Assembly: GCF_041734735.1 (NCBI RefSeq)
Contig: NC_134891.1
Span: 5,171,230 to 5,235,229, forward strand
Direction: 5' to 3'
Source: Babylonia areolata
Taxonomy: Eukaryota > Mollusca > Gastropoda > Neogastropoda > Buccinidae
DNA length: 64,000 bases
Positions 11,390 to 26,100 of this stretch are shown in pieces (the stretch's first letter is position 1; each line of letters begins with the position of its first letter). A model generated the notes under the pieces. The model was not told the DNA's origin, did no database searches, and saw only the letters and a list, made by a program, of their open reading frames with translations. The position numbers and the translations under genes are program-made.

Positions 11390-11401
11390 ATGGCTTCCGA
11401 G
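11390..11401 (+). CDS. PHF20: PHF20-like exon 1 (start codon, MASE)
   Basis: ATGGCTTCCGAG followed at once by the strong donor GTGAGT. The ATG has A at -3 and G at +4, and an in-frame TAA lies 12 bases upstream (11378-11380). The exon ends in phase 0, matching exon 2. A four-residue first coding exon is unusual but well formed. If it is wrong, translation could start at ATG 13080 in exon 2. Confidence 0.65.
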
Positions 11402-14400
11402 GTGAGTTCGATTTAAACAACCTGCGCACATTTCTTACGTTTTAGCTGCTCTTTGTTTAGTATCTTCCATGTTGTTATAACGACTATCTTAAAACTTTAA
11501 TATTTTGAGATTTGCTAGTTCATGAGGTAGATCAGAGTTGTTAAATTGCACTGCAACTTTGACTGCAAACAACTATTGTCTGTGATGATGATGCAAGTTA
11601 ACGCGCACTGGGCCAAAACGCTGTTTTGTATTCATTGATTCGTTGATGACTATTGTTAATAGTAACAGATAATCACAGTGTATATCTTGCTGTTAAACTA
11701 TTAAAATCAATACTCACATTTAGATTCAAATGTATTCTCAATTTTATTTACTGATCCACAGGCACATGCGATGTATATGATTATGAATTTAAAAATTAAA
11801 TGATGAAATTAATGACATTTTTTCAGAACTTAAGTTTATGGTCGTACTACTCATTGCAACCGTAGTACTTAACTGAGAACTAGTATTATCTAAATTTCAT
11901 GCTAGTTCTCAGTGGCAAAACTCAAGGGTCAAAATGATGCACGCCGCATAGTAAACATGGTGGGCAGATGTAAACAATGACAGCGATAGTTATCAGTCAC
12001 ATTTTGGCAAAATTAAAGCGGCCAAGGCGCCCCCATTTGATTTCAACAGTAAACTGGTTAAAACTTCCACCCACCCAAAAGAAAGAACATTACCAGTGGG
12101 AAATACAGCATTCCACATGTATGGTAGTCCTGTCAGTTGTGGGTGGTAGTGGAGGTGTATACTTGTTAAGAAGAAGGCCTATTGTAGCTGAATTAGTGAC
12201 TGTAAGCAGAGTATAAGGAGACAAGAAGATAAGATAACTGTATAGAGATTCTTTACTATGTCATCAAGAGATATTACATCAGCCCAAGTGCAGCAAAACA
12301 AACATAGACCAGTACTCAACACAAAAACATTTATTTTAACATGACTAAGTGAAGCAATAGGCATAAAAGATTAATACTTATTAGTAAGTTTATAAATAAA
12401 TTGATAAATAAACATAAACAATTGCTTTCCATCAAAGTAGACAAAATTAGATTCCCTGTCAATGTACAAAATTTCATTGAAAAGAAATTCTTTATACAAA
12501 TAGTAGAGGTGTTTTTTTTGTTGTTGTTGTTGTTGTTTTTGTTGTTTTTTTTTAAAGTTATTTTTCTCAATTCCTGACAAGATTTGTGTGGTGTCAGGCA
12601 AAAGCAGGAAATTGGAAAGAATATGTTTGGAGAAAAGATGAACAACGATTAATATGATCCGGCATGCCTCGGAGTACAGTGATCCCATACCTTGTATGAA
12701 AACTTGGGTTGTGTTTTGGGATTTTTCTGATCCAGAGGCGTTGGTTTCTGGTTAATGCATCAGTATATGGAAGAAAAAAAACAACATAAAGGTAGATTTA
12801 GACAGAAAAAAATGAGAATATGAAAATAATGTGAGAACCTGCCTGCCAACTACAATATATAAAGAGATACGGGCGACGGTAAGAGATTTAATGTTATTTC
12901 TTCATACTTCTTCATTGAGGGGCTGCAACTCACACGTTCACTCATATACATGTACACGAGTGGGCTTTTTCATGTATGACCGTTTTTACCCTGCCATGTA
13001 GGATTTTTGCACACAAAATGATGATATTGATGGTGCTCTAAATACTGTAGTGGGTTGTTGAACTGTTTGTTGGCAGTCTATGTCCGATGACATGTCCGAG
13101 GTGGGGGGAGAGAATGAGGGAGTGCCTGTCAGTTCAGCTTCCAGCATCAGTAATGATGTGACTTCTGAACCGGCAACAATCATGTCTGAGACGGAAGACT
13201 CCAACTCATACGTGGAGCCTTCCTCTTCTGAAACGGACAGTTGTCTGGGAACAGGTTGGTAATACTCTGTGTGTGTGTTATGTGTGTGTGTGTGTGTGTG
13301 TGTCTGAGTGTGTGTGTGTGTCACTGTGAGTGTATATGTGTGTGGGTCACTCTGTATGGTGTGTGTGTATGTGTGTGTGTTTGTAGTAGGGATGATTGTG
13401 ATGTGGTTTTTTGTAGTAAAAAAAATAATGGATGTGGGGATGGGCAAGATGTGATGATGATTTATTTTAAGTAGATTTGAGAGCATGAATTTCTGAGCCC
13501 TGCTTTTGTGTTGTTGTGCATATGCTTATCACTCTGTGTGTGTGTTTGTGTCACGATGGCGTTAAACTCCCCTGTCCCAGTTCAACAGGCTACTGAACTG
13601 CTATCTGCATGTGCTCTGCGGATCTTGCTATAGTCTTCCTCTGTACACTCTCAGTTCAAGGGTGCTGGCTTTCAATTCTGACGTCAAGTGGTAGCATTGA
13701 CCAATTGCTGGTCACTTTACTACTGCACAAGTCAGCTGGCCTGATCTCATGCACCCTCTCTGTGGGCTAACCCCTTTAACCATCACTTCTTTTTTCTTTC
13801 TTTTTTTTTTACTGGGAAGTTTTGTTGAGTTTTACCATGACAAAGATAATGCTTATGGCAGTGTCATTGTCCACCCTTGCTTCTGTGATCATTACCACAT
13901 GATCAGGTTGCACGAGTCATGCTACGGTTCTTCTGCTGCTCTCAGGAGAGCAAACATTGTGTTTATGCCTTCAGGTTCTAAAATGAAGGATGACACATCT
14001 CTGTGTTTATCAAACTTTATGGTTTCAGGTTCTAAAATGAAGGATGACGCATCTTTGTGTATAAGTGGAGTGATGACCTAGAGGTAACAAGTCCGCCTAG
14101 GAAGCGAGAGAATCTGAGCGCACTGGTTCGAATCGAGGCTTAGCCACCGATATTTTATCCCCCTCCACTAGACCTTGAGTGGTGGTCTTGGCGCTAGTCA
14201 TTTGGATGAGACAATAAATCGAGGTCCTGTGTGCAGCATGCACTAAGCACACATAAAAGAACCCACGGCAACAATAGTGTTGCTCCTGGCAAAATTCTGA
14301 AGGAAAATCCACTTCGATAGGAAAAACAAATAAACCTGCACTCAGGAAAAAATACAAAAAGAAATGGGTGGTACTGTAGTATAGCGACGTGCTCTGCCTG

Positions 14401-17084
14401 GGGAGAGCAGCCCGAATTTCACACAGAGAAATCTGTTGTGATAAAAAGAAATGCAAATGATACAAATGATATGCTTTTAGGTTCTAAAATGAAGGATGAC
14501 GCATCTTTGTGTGTATGCTTTCAGGTTCTAGAATGAAGGATGACATGTCTTTGTGTGTGTGCTTTCAGGTTCTAGAATGAAGGATGACGCGTCTTGCAAA
14601 TCAAGCTCCTCTGACCTGACCGTAGCTTCCTCCAGTCGGGAGCAAGGAGAAGACGGTTCATCTGGACAGTCAGTGAAGTTCCCTGTGCGTCCTGGTATTG
14701 TGTGGCGGAAAGGGGAACGACTGGAAGCGCAGGATTATCAGAGCAACTGGTCAGTTCTCTTTCCTTGTAGCTCGTAAGGCTGTGTCACTGTGTTGTTTTT
14801 TTATGCACAGTATTCATGTTTAAAAAGTTAAAAACACAGATGATCTCAATCCTGGTTTCAGTGCTTCAAGTTTGCTCATATCACAAGAATGCGTGTTGAC
14901 TCATGCACACAGGCAGACATGAGCACACAGATGTATGATGATGAACATTCAACGTTGCAGCCTTGCAGGCAGTGGTGCACATATATATATATATATTAAA
15001 CATACAGACCTGTGCACACTTCAGCAGCACACAAATGCTAACACACATGTGAAGTAAGCACTGCACAGATGCAAACACAGACTAAAACACTGCACAGATG
15101 CTAACACACACTGAAATACTGCACAGATGAGAGTGAAAATAGTAATGCACGCAAGTTTATACACACATGAACTGACATACACACAAACGCACAGATGCAT
15201 ACAACATACGCACAAGCACGAATCACATTACTTTGTTCATATGCCCGAACATGCATTCATGCACACATTTTTAAACACAACCATGACCATAACTGCAGAG
15301 TACCACAACCCTCACTGGCAGTGGCATATCCAGAGGAAGGGAGAGAGAAAAAAACAACAACCACCTTCAGCAAAGCACCTTTTGTGTAGGTATACCTCGA
15401 AGATTATGAGCATCGACGCAGAGAACAAGTGCGTCCTGATTCACTTTGAGGGCTGGAATCAGCGCTACGATGAACTGATGGACATGGACAGTGACAGGCT
15501 GAGGCCCTTGACCCGACACTCAGAGCGTCGTGACAAACGCAGGAAGGGGAAAACGGTGAGGGCATGCCAGACCTGTAATGTCATCAGGAAGTCAGATCAG
15601 AGATTTTGGATGGAGAATTAAGTCAGCAAGGAACATCTTGGGCAGCAAGATGCTAAGCACAACCCTTTCAGTCCAGGACGTAGAATAACTCAGCAAGTAA
15701 GATCTTGGGCAGCAAGAAGGTAGCACAGACCTTTGTTTCAGCCCAGGACATAAATGTCAGTGTGGAAGATCTTGGGCAGTAATAGGCTGGCTCAGTCCTT
15801 TTGTTACAGCCCAGGACATAACTCATTAAGGAAGATCTTAGGCAGTGAGAAGCTTGCACAAACCTGTGTTTCAGCCCAGGACACAGAATAACTTTCTTCA
15901 CAAGTGACTGAGAACGTTGATGTTTTTGACTTTTTGCATTCATTATCAGTTGTTCCGCTTGTCAGTTTAACGACTTCTCTTTTACGAAGTCCTTTAAGTA
16001 ATTTCCCATAACTGTATTTAGAGGGTGGTTTTTTTTTCTTCCAAATTTCACCCACATTTTTACCCTCATTTGCCCAGTTTCCTCCAACCCTCCATTCATC
16101 CACATCTCCCACCCCTTCTAACCGATAATACTCAGATGTATTTATAAATACATTAACAAAATGTCTTCAATCACTGATATGTGTGACGGGACATTAAACA
16201 AAAATTCCTCCTCCTCCACAGAATAACTCAATAAGAAAGATCTTGGGCAGTAACAGGCTAGCTTAACCCTTAGTTCCAGCCCATCAGCTACTGAGGTGTA
16301 AGGAGAGTACCATTCTGGAAGCAAGAGGTATCCAGTTCAGAGTTCAGTCCTGCATTGGGCAAAACTTATATATATATATATATATATGCTCTTCCCCCTC
16401 TGCAAGATGTCGACTTCCTGTCTGAAGTCTTTTCAGATGAGAAATAGGGGAAGACAAACCTGTTACATGCTGTCAGCATATCTTGTTAACTTGTTTTGGT
16501 GAATTGTAGGGTGTATGTGTGTGTGCACATGCATAACGTGTGTGTGTGTGTGTGTGTGACCCACAGATTTTCAGGGTGGGGGATCAGGTACAAGCCAAGT
16601 GGACAGACTGCAAGATGTACCTGGCCAAAATTGACGAAGTGCTGGATGACGGTAGGTGGCTGGTCCTCCCTTCTCACTGCCCTTGTGCTTTGTCCTGTTC
16701 TTGTGCTTTGTCCTGTTCTTGTGCTTTGATCTTTTCTTGTACTTTGGTCTTTTGCTTTGTCATGTTCTTGTGCTTTGTCCTGTGCTTGTGCTTTGTCCTG
16801 TGCTTTTGCTTTGTCCTGTGCTTTGTCCTGTTCTTGTGCTTTGATCTTTTCTTGTACTTTGGTCTTTTGCTTTGTCATGTTCTTGTGCTTTGTCCTGTGC
16901 TTTGTCCTGTTCTTGTGCTTTGATCTTTTCTTGTACTTTGGTCTTGCACTTTGTCCTGTTCTTGTGCTTTGTCCTGTTCTTGTGCTTTGGTCTTGCACTT
17001 TGTCCTGTTCTTGTGCTGTGTCCTGTTCTTGTGTCCTGTTATATCTGTAAACACCAAGACGGTACTACAAATTGCAGATATGAA

Positions 17085-17124
<40 letters not shown>

Positions 17125-20100
17125 TGCACTGACAAAAGGCACAAAATATGCCCAACACACTCCCACATACACACAAACACATGTACACACACACATAGTA
17201 GACACACACTTGATCATGCGCATACACAATAAACACCCACCCACAGGCAAACACTAAATTTCAATAGAGGGAGGGAGAGTGGGTTCGGGAAGAGGGGGGG
17301 TTGGGGGGGGTGGATGGGAGGAGGCTGACAGGTAGACTGCTGTGCTTCTTCATATCCGAAGACCAATACTTTGCACTGTCGTTGTACTTTGCACTGACCA
17401 TGAGCTTTGTGCTGTTCGTTTGGTATGGCTGACGCTGGACACTCACAAGTGACAAGCTGCAGTCACCTGCGGCCTTGTAGCTTGCAGCTGCTGTTTTTGG
17501 GGAGTTGTGAAGGGAGCTCACTTAGTGATGATGTTGTTTTTTTTTGTTTGCATGGCAGCAGGTAGCTAGCTCTGAAGACTGCAGATAAATGTTTTGCAGC
17601 AAAGCTGGGTACCCTTCTGGTGACTGGTTGGGTGGAAACCTGTCTCATACTGTGACATGAGAGATCTGATGATGGGTTACGAGGAGTGACATGGTAGATC
17701 TGATGATGGGTTACGATGAGTGTCATGGTAGATCTGATGATGGGTTACAGTGAGTGACATGATAGATCTGATGATGGGTTACAGTGAGTGACATGGTAGA
17801 TCTGATGATGGGTTACAGTGAGTGACATGGTAGATCTGATGATGGGTTACAGTGAGTGACATGGTAGATCTGATGATGGGTTACAATGAGTGACATGGTA
17901 GATCTGATGATGGGTTATGATGAGTGACATGGTAGATCTGATGATGGGTTACGATGAGTGACATGATGGGTTAAAATGAGTGGCATGCACTGACAGTCGT
18001 GCATGTCTCAGATCTGATGATGGGTTACGATGAGTGACATGGTAGATCTGATGATGGGTTACGATGGGTGACATGGTAGATCTGATGATTGGTCAAAATG
18101 AGTGACATGCACTGACAGTCGTGCATGTCTCAGATCTGATGATGGGTTACGATGAGTGACATGATGGGTTAAAATGAGTGGCATGCACTGTCAGTTGTGC
18201 ATGGCTCTTGACTTTGCTACAATAACTTCAGGTGGGGGTTTTGTGTGTTGTCTGTCAACAGGCTCGTACATGGTTCTCTTCTACGATGGCTTCCGAAAGA
18301 ACATTCAGCCCATCAACCTTCGACCTGTGCCCGTGGATCAGAAACAGGTGAGACAAAACAGAGATGCCCAGCTGTTATGATTTCGCTGTGTTTTGTTACG
18401 ACCGCTCAATCGCAGTTTGATGCTACGCCAACATCAGAGTTGTTCCCGAGGAGTTCATTTTTGACCACATAGCATGGTCGCATGCTTTCCTACCAGATTT
18501 CCTCATTGTTCCTACAAACACTTGTCAGGGGTTGGCGTCACTGGACAAAGTCAAAGGAAGTGCAGTGTAACCCAGTAAAAGCTGTTACTAATATCAGAAG
18601 AAATGATGAGATGTGTCACTGAGACTGGGCGTTTCACAAATGTTTTGCTAAAAACATAATGAGAATGTGAAGCTGTTATTTGGTGAAGAAAAGTATATGA
18701 ATTTTATTACAGTTCAGTAGAAAAAAAAAATGCAGTTGGTACATATTTTTCAGATCAGTTGGAAATTATTTGTTCATCTGAAGGGTGGTGGTCATACCAC
18801 ACAATTTCCCAGCTCAGTCAAGTCTAATGCGCACATAAACATGAGAATGGTTGAACTAAAAGTTGACTTTTAACTAATATTCAGCAGTTTGTAGTTATGG
18901 GACTTACATCTTCATGTGTTTGTCTGTCTGTCTGTGCGTTGTTAATCAGAATCAGATTTTATTCGTCCTCAAAACCCAGGAGGTTAACAAGAAAAAAAAA
19001 TCACACGTAAAAAAAATTCAGTGTTTCATCATCAAATTGTTGTGCATTTGGAAAGTGAAGTTCAACTGGACTCCGTTGAGTTTCATTCATTCTGATGACA
19101 AAGTAACGAAACTGGTGTGTGTGTGTGTTGTGTCAAAGATAAAATGGTTTAATATGTTAGGCTTTTGGTTCATACAAATGGAGTTCACATACATCAAAGT
19201 GCTGAATGCCATTTTTGAACACATACATGTATTTACTGTGTGTTTGTGTGTTGTGTCAAAGTCAGAGTGGTTTAATTTGTTAGGCTTTTTGCTCATACAA
19301 CTGGAGTTTACATACATCAAAGTACTGAATGCCATTTAAAGGATTTTTGAACACACATCTATTTAGTATGTGTGTGACTGTGTGTGTGTGTGTGGATGTG
19401 TGTCACTGTGTGTGTGTGTGTGTGTGCGCTTCAGAAGTTTCACGTCAAGCCTTTGGTGCTGTCCCCAAAGGAGTTGAAGAACATGAAGTCCAAGCCCATC
19501 GACTTCAAAGGTAAGATGGTGGACAAGAATTATGGCCCCTGCTGCCCTTCCTCACCCCCTCACCCCTCCCTGCTTGTCTCCGCAACTGTTGTTGTGTTGT
19601 GGATGTGTCTCACTGAGGTGATCAGGAAAGCTGCATTAACCCTTTGCCTTTAGGAACTGTTTGTTGTGGATGTGTGTCACTGAGGTGATCAGGAGAGCTG
19701 CATTAACCCTTTGACTTTAGGAACTGTTGTGTTGTGGATGTGTCTTACTGAGGTGATCAGGAAAGCTGCATTAACCCTTTGACTTTAGGAACTGTTTGTT
19801 GTGTTGTGGATGTGTCTCACTGAGGTGATCAGGAAAGCTGCATTAACCCTTTGACTTTAGGAACTGTTTGTTGTGTTGTGGATGTGTCTCACTGAGGTGA
19901 TCAGGAAAGCTGTATTAACCCTTTGACTTTAGGAACTGTTTGTTGTGTTGTGGATGTGTCTTACTGAGGTGATCAGGAAAGCTGCATTAACCCTTTGACT
20001 TTAGGAACTGTTTGTTGTGTTGTGGATGTGTGTCACTGAGGTGATCAGGAAAGCTGTATTAACCCTTTGACTTTAGGAACTGTTGTGTTGTGTTGTGGAT

Positions 20101-23100
20101 GTGTCTTACTGAGGTGATCAGGAAAGCTGTATTAACCCTTTGACTTTAGGAACTGTTGTGTTGTGTTGTGGATGTGTCTCACTGAGGTGATCAGGAAAGC
20201 TGTATTAACCCTTTGACTTTAGGAACTGTTGTGTTGTGGATGTGTCTTACTGAGGTGATCAGGAAAGCTGCATTAACCCTTTGACTTTAGGAACTGTTTG
20301 TTGTGTTGTGGATGTGTGTCACTGAGGTGATCAGGAAAGCTGCATTAACCCTTTGACTTTAGGAACTGTTTGTTGTGTTGTGGATGTGTCTTACTGACGT
20401 GATCAGGAAAGCTGTATTAACCCTTTGACTTTAGGAACTGTTTGTTGTGTTGTGGATGTGTCTTACTGAGGTGATCAGGAAAGCTGCATTAACCCTGTGA
20501 CTATTGGAACTGTTGTGTTGTGGATGTGTCTTACTGAGGTGATCCGGAAAGCTGCATTAACCCTTTGACTTTAGGAACTGTTTGTTGTGTTGTGGATGTG
20601 TCTTACTGAGGTGATCAGGAAAGCTGCATTAACCCTTTGACTTTAGGAACTGTTGTGTTGTGTTGTGGATGTGTCTTACTGAGGTGATCCGGAAAGCTGC
20701 ATTAACCCTTTGACTTTAGGAACTGTTTGTTGTGTTGTGGATGTGTCTTACTGAGGTGATCAGGAAAGCTGCATTAACCCTTTGACTTTAGGAACTGTTG
20801 TGTTGTGTTGTGGATGTGTCTTACTGAGGTGATCAGGAAAGCTGCATTAACCCTTTGACTTTAGGAACTGTTTGTTGTGGATGTGTCTTACTGGGGTGAT
20901 CAGGAAAGCTGTATTAACCCTTTGACTTTAGGAACTGTTTGTTGTGTTGTGGATGTGTCTTACTGAGGTGATCAGGAAAGCTGCATTAACCCTTTGACTT
21001 TAGGAATTGTTTGTTGTGTTGTGGATGTGTCTCACTGAGGTGATCAGGAAAGCTGCATTAACCCTGTGACTTTAGGAACTGTTTGTTGTGTTGTGGATGT
21101 GTCTTACTGAGGTGATCAGGAAAGCTGTATTAACCCTTTGACTTTAGGAACTGTTTGTTGTGTTGTGGATGTGTCTTACTGAGGTGATCAGGAAAGCTGC
21201 ATTAACCCTTTGACTTTAGGAACTGTTTGTTGTGTTGTGGATGTGTGTCACTGAGGTGATCAGGAAAGCTGCATTAACCCTTTGACTTTAGGAACTGTTT
21301 GTTGTGTTGTGGATGTGTCTTACTGACGTGATCAGGAAAGCTGCATTAACCCTTTGACTATTGGAACTGTTGTGTTGTGGATGTGTCTTACTGAGGTGAT
21401 CAGGAAAGCTGCATTAACCCTTTGACTTTAGGAACTGTTGTGTTGTGGATGTGTCTCACTGAGGTGATCAGGAAAGCTGTATTAACCCTTTGACTTTAGG
21501 AACTGTTTGTTGTGTTGTGGATGTGTCTTACTGAGGTGATCAGGAAAGCTGTATTAACCCTTTGACTTTAGGAACTGTTTTGTTGTGGATGTGTCTTACT
21601 GACGTGATCAGGAAAGCTGCATTAACCCTTTGACTATTGGAACTGTTTGTTGTGTTGTGGATGTGTCTTACTGAGGTGATCAGGAAAGCTGTATTAACCC
21701 TTTGACTTTAGGAACTGTTTGTTGTGTTGTGGATGTGTCTCACTGAGGTGATCAGGAAAGCTGTATTAACCCCTTGACTTTAGGAACTGTTTGTTGTGTT
21801 GTGGATGTGTCTTACTGAGGTGATCAGGAAAGCTGTATTAACCCTTTGACTTTAGGAACTGTTTGTTGTGTTGTGGATGTGTCTTACTGAGGTGATCAGG
21901 AAAGCTGCATTAACCCTTCGACTTTAGGAACTGTTTGTTGTGTTGTGGATGTGTGTCACTGAGGTGATCAGGAAAGCTGCATTAACCCTGTGACTTTAGG
22001 AACTGTTTGTTGTGTTGTGGATGTGTCTTACTGACGTGATCAGGAAAGCTGCATTAACCCTTTGACTATTGGAACTGTTGTGTTGTGGATGTGTCTTACT
22101 GAGGTGATCAGGAAAGCTGCATTAACCCTTTGACTTTAGGAACTGTTGTGTTGTGGATGTGTCTTACTGAGGTGATCAGGAAAGCTGTATTAACCCTTTG
22201 ACTTTAGGAACTGTTTGTTGTGTTGTGGATGTGTCTTACTGAGGTGATCAGGAAAGCTGCATTAACCCTTTGACTATTGGAACTGTTTATTGTGTTGTGG
22301 ATGTGTGTCACTGAGGTGATCAGGAAAGCTGCATTAACCCTTTGACTTTAGGAACTGTTGTGTTGTGTTGTGGATGTGTTTTACTGAGGTGATCAGGAAA
22401 GCTGCATTAACCCTTTGACTATTGGAACTGTTTGTTGTGTTGTGGATGTGTCTTACTGAGGTGATCAGGAAAGCTGCATTAACCCTTTGATTTTAGGAAC
22501 TGTTTGTGATTTTTGCAAAATCATGTGCGTTTGTGTGAGCGTGTGTGTGTGATTACACTGTACAGTGAGTCCAGATTAATGTGCATGGAATGAATGTGTG
22601 TCTGTGTATGTGTGTGTGTTTTGTAATAGTACTGTAAAGCCAGTACAGATTTATGTGCAAGTAGGGAAGCACACAGAGTATGAAGGGAGGCCCATTTTTT
22701 CTGTTTTAAGGAAGCTAGGAACATACATTAACAAGGTAGATTAGTGTAGATTGATCTCTCTTTGTATTGATCAAGCCTGGCTCGCCTTCTCTTTCATGCT
22801 GTGAATATTCTTCAAGTGAATAAGTTTGTTAAAGATTTTTTTTTTTTTTTTTTACTGCAGCACCTCAGGTTTATGTTTCATTTTTGTGTGACAGCTTTAC
22901 TTTGTGCCGATTTGTTATAAGAATACCTGTGGTATGCCTGTCTGATAAACATTACAGAACAATGCTTTCAAGTTTTATTGACTCACTTGTGTAAACAAAG
23001 TGAGTCTATGTTTTAACCCGGTGTTCGGTTGTGTGTGTGTGTGTGTGTGTCCGTGTGTCTGTGTGTCCGTGGTAAACTTTAACATTGACATTTTCTCTGC

Positions 23101-26100
23101 AAATACTTTGTCAGTTGACACCAAATTTGGCATAAAAATAGGAAAAATTCAGTTCTTTCCAGTCATCGTGTTCAAAACAATATTGCACCTCTGGAATGGG
23201 CACAAAAAAATTTAAAAAAGAAGCCTAATTATATGCAAACTGCATTTACTGTTATATTTGTATTTTTTGTATTCTCTAAACTTGGCACTTTGATCTCTTA
23301 TTCTGACACAACAACAAGAGCAGTCATTATTATCATTTTTTGTTCAAACAGGAACTTCTTTTGCTAAGCATGGAATTTATATTTATTTTGCAAACGTTTT
23401 GGTGCAGATGGTAAAAAAAGGGAAATTACTCTGTAATTAATGCTAGGGGACTTAATTTATCACAAGTGAGTCTTGAAGGCCTTGCCTCTCTTGTTTTTAT
23501 TGTGGTGTACATGTCTGAGTAATGATGCTGGACAGTGCTAGCAATGTTGTTGTTTTTTTTTTGAGTTGTATTACAGTATACATGTATGATAATACTGGAC
23601 AGCGCTTTCAAGTTTGATTTTCATGCTGTTGGTGAATTTGTTCAATGGTCTTCAGGAGAAACTGGTATGGTTTGGCTTGCTTGTTTTGCAAAGTCTGTTT
23701 GTTGTTTGTTTTTCCTTATGTTTGTGTGTGTGTGCACGCATGTGAGTGCACAAGATGTTTTTTTTTTTTTTTGTGTGTGTGTGTGTGTGTGCATGCGCGT
23801 GCATATTTGTCCACAAGATATTTGGTGTGGGTGGGTGGGTATGTGTGTGTGTGTGTACAAGATATTTGTTTTCTGTGTGTGTGCGTGTGTGTGTGTTCAC
23901 ACAATACGTGTTTATTTGTCCCTTTTTCTTTATTTACAACCTTGACATTGTTTTTTGCAAATGCTAGGCTGTTAAGCAAGATTTGATTCTTTTTAAATTT
24001 TGAGATTTGTATTGAATGAACGCTTGAAAAAACAAACAAAAAAACCCCCACTGTAACTTAAAAACAAGAATTTATGTGGGTCGCTTTTGAAAGTAAGCTA
24101 ACAGCACGCCAGCATATATTATTATATAACAATATGTTTGTGTGTGTGTGTGTGTGTGTGTGTTTATTTTTCCTGGCATGTCTTCTTGAGCCTAACTGTG
24201 AGCGTTGTCTTGTATATTGTGTTCAGGTTTGTTTGGTGTTGTATTTTGGATGAACAATGTTGCGAGACACCGAAACGAAGTGTAGATAGATGCAAGTGTG
24301 TCTGAATATTCAAGAAGACAGCGCTGGCTCTAAGAGTTAGTTCAGACCCTCCCTGGAATAGTAAGTTTTTGTCTGCGTTTATGGCCAGCGCAGTTACTCT
24401 GTGCTGGAACTGGTACAAAGCAGTTTTAAAATGGCATGATGTTTGCGCTGTTAAGTTCTGCACAGATTAACAGAATGAGAAAACAGTGTTAGCAGTATTG
24501 ATGGCTGTTTTACTGAGAGTGGTTGGGTTTTTTTGTTTGTTTGTTTGTTTGTTTTTTTAAGTCCTCGCTCCCAACAGGCATGGCATTTTCACTGAACAAT
24601 GGCCACAGAGAAAAATCTGTTGTTTTTATTATCAAAACAAAAACAAAAAACAAATCCAGTTCACAGGCTTTTTCATCTTAACGCTTCCGTTGTTGTTAAT
24701 CCAGATATTGTTTTCTTGCTGGATTATGTTATGGATAAATGTTTTTTTTATATATATAAATTCCATTTCTTGAATTATGTTAGGCTGGAAGATGTTAAGG
24801 GATGGCTGGCTAGTGACAAACCTTCCACCAGTGTCTTGAGGACATGTTAGGGGTTTTTTTGTTACCCCCTTCATTTTTTTGTTTGTATGTTGCTTTGTTT
24901 TTTACTTTGCAGCTTGCCACAGTTGCTTTGTTGTCACGCGTGTTGGTTCTGTTTGTAGTTACAGATGAAGTGCATGGGTCAGGTCACAAGACAGGAAAGT
25001 TAAAAGGTTTGTGGAGAGAATGGCGTACTCTGTCTCCAAGCCTCTTACCTTGAATGACTTGTTTCCACTGTGTGTGTGTGTGTGTGTGCTGTGAGTGAAA
25101 CGTGTCTTGTCATCATATGTGGTATGTGGCTTGCCTTTTTTTTCTTTGCTCACTGGGGTGCAAGCTTGCCACTTGTAAGTTGCTTGTAATGAAACTTGAA
25201 GTCAGAGAATACAAAGAAAAGAAAAGAAAAGAAAAAACAACAACAGAATATTAAGAAGAAATCTTGTTTTCCTCCGTTCTCCCAAATCAGCCAGTTCCAA
25301 AGAAATGACCGAAAAGCAGAAGAAAAAAAAAAAAATCTTTATGGTTTGTTTTAATGTTGTTATGAAATGTTTTGTTCGTTACATACGTTGTGTGTGTAGA
25401 TCGCATCTGTAAACACATTACTTGTTTTTTTTTTTAATGTTTTATTTGTTTGTTTCTCTCTTTTCATTTTTTTTTTTTTAAACTTGAAGTTGAAAGCTAA
25501 TTATTAACATTGTTTTGCATGAATTTTATTAGCTACTTTTTTTGTGTGTTATTTTTCAACTTGTTAGCTTAATCATACAATTTTTTGTGGATTTCATTTG
25601 CTGTAGGCTAACCGTAGTGTTCACTGCTTTTATAGAAGCATGTAGTAACAAGATCCCTGGGAAAATAATCAGAATCAGAATCAATTTTAATGTCAATTAA
25701 ACCTGAACAAGGTTTATAAGACACGCATGCAAAGTTACATGAAATGAAAAGAATACTGATGGGTGCAATAGACGAGTAGTTAAAGCATTGGGCTTTCAAT
25801 CCGAGGGTCCCAGGTTCGAATCTCGGTAACAGTGCCTGGTGGGTAAAGGGTGGAGATTTTTACGATCTCCCAGGTCAACATATGTGCAGACCCGCATGTG
25901 CCTGAACCCTCTCCGTGTGTATATGAAAGCAAAAGATCAAATACGCACGTTAAAGATCCTGTAATCCATGTCGGCGTTCGGTGGGTAATGGAAACAAGAA
26001 CATGCCCAGCATGCACACACCCGAAAACGGAATATGACTGCCAACATGGAGGGGTAAAAACGGTCATACACATAAAATCCCACTGGTATGCATACGAGTG

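Noticed and set aside
17650-18180. CTGATGA core suggesting hammerhead ribozymes in the minisatellite
   Set aside because: The conserved GAAA and the flanking helices are not present in the unit.
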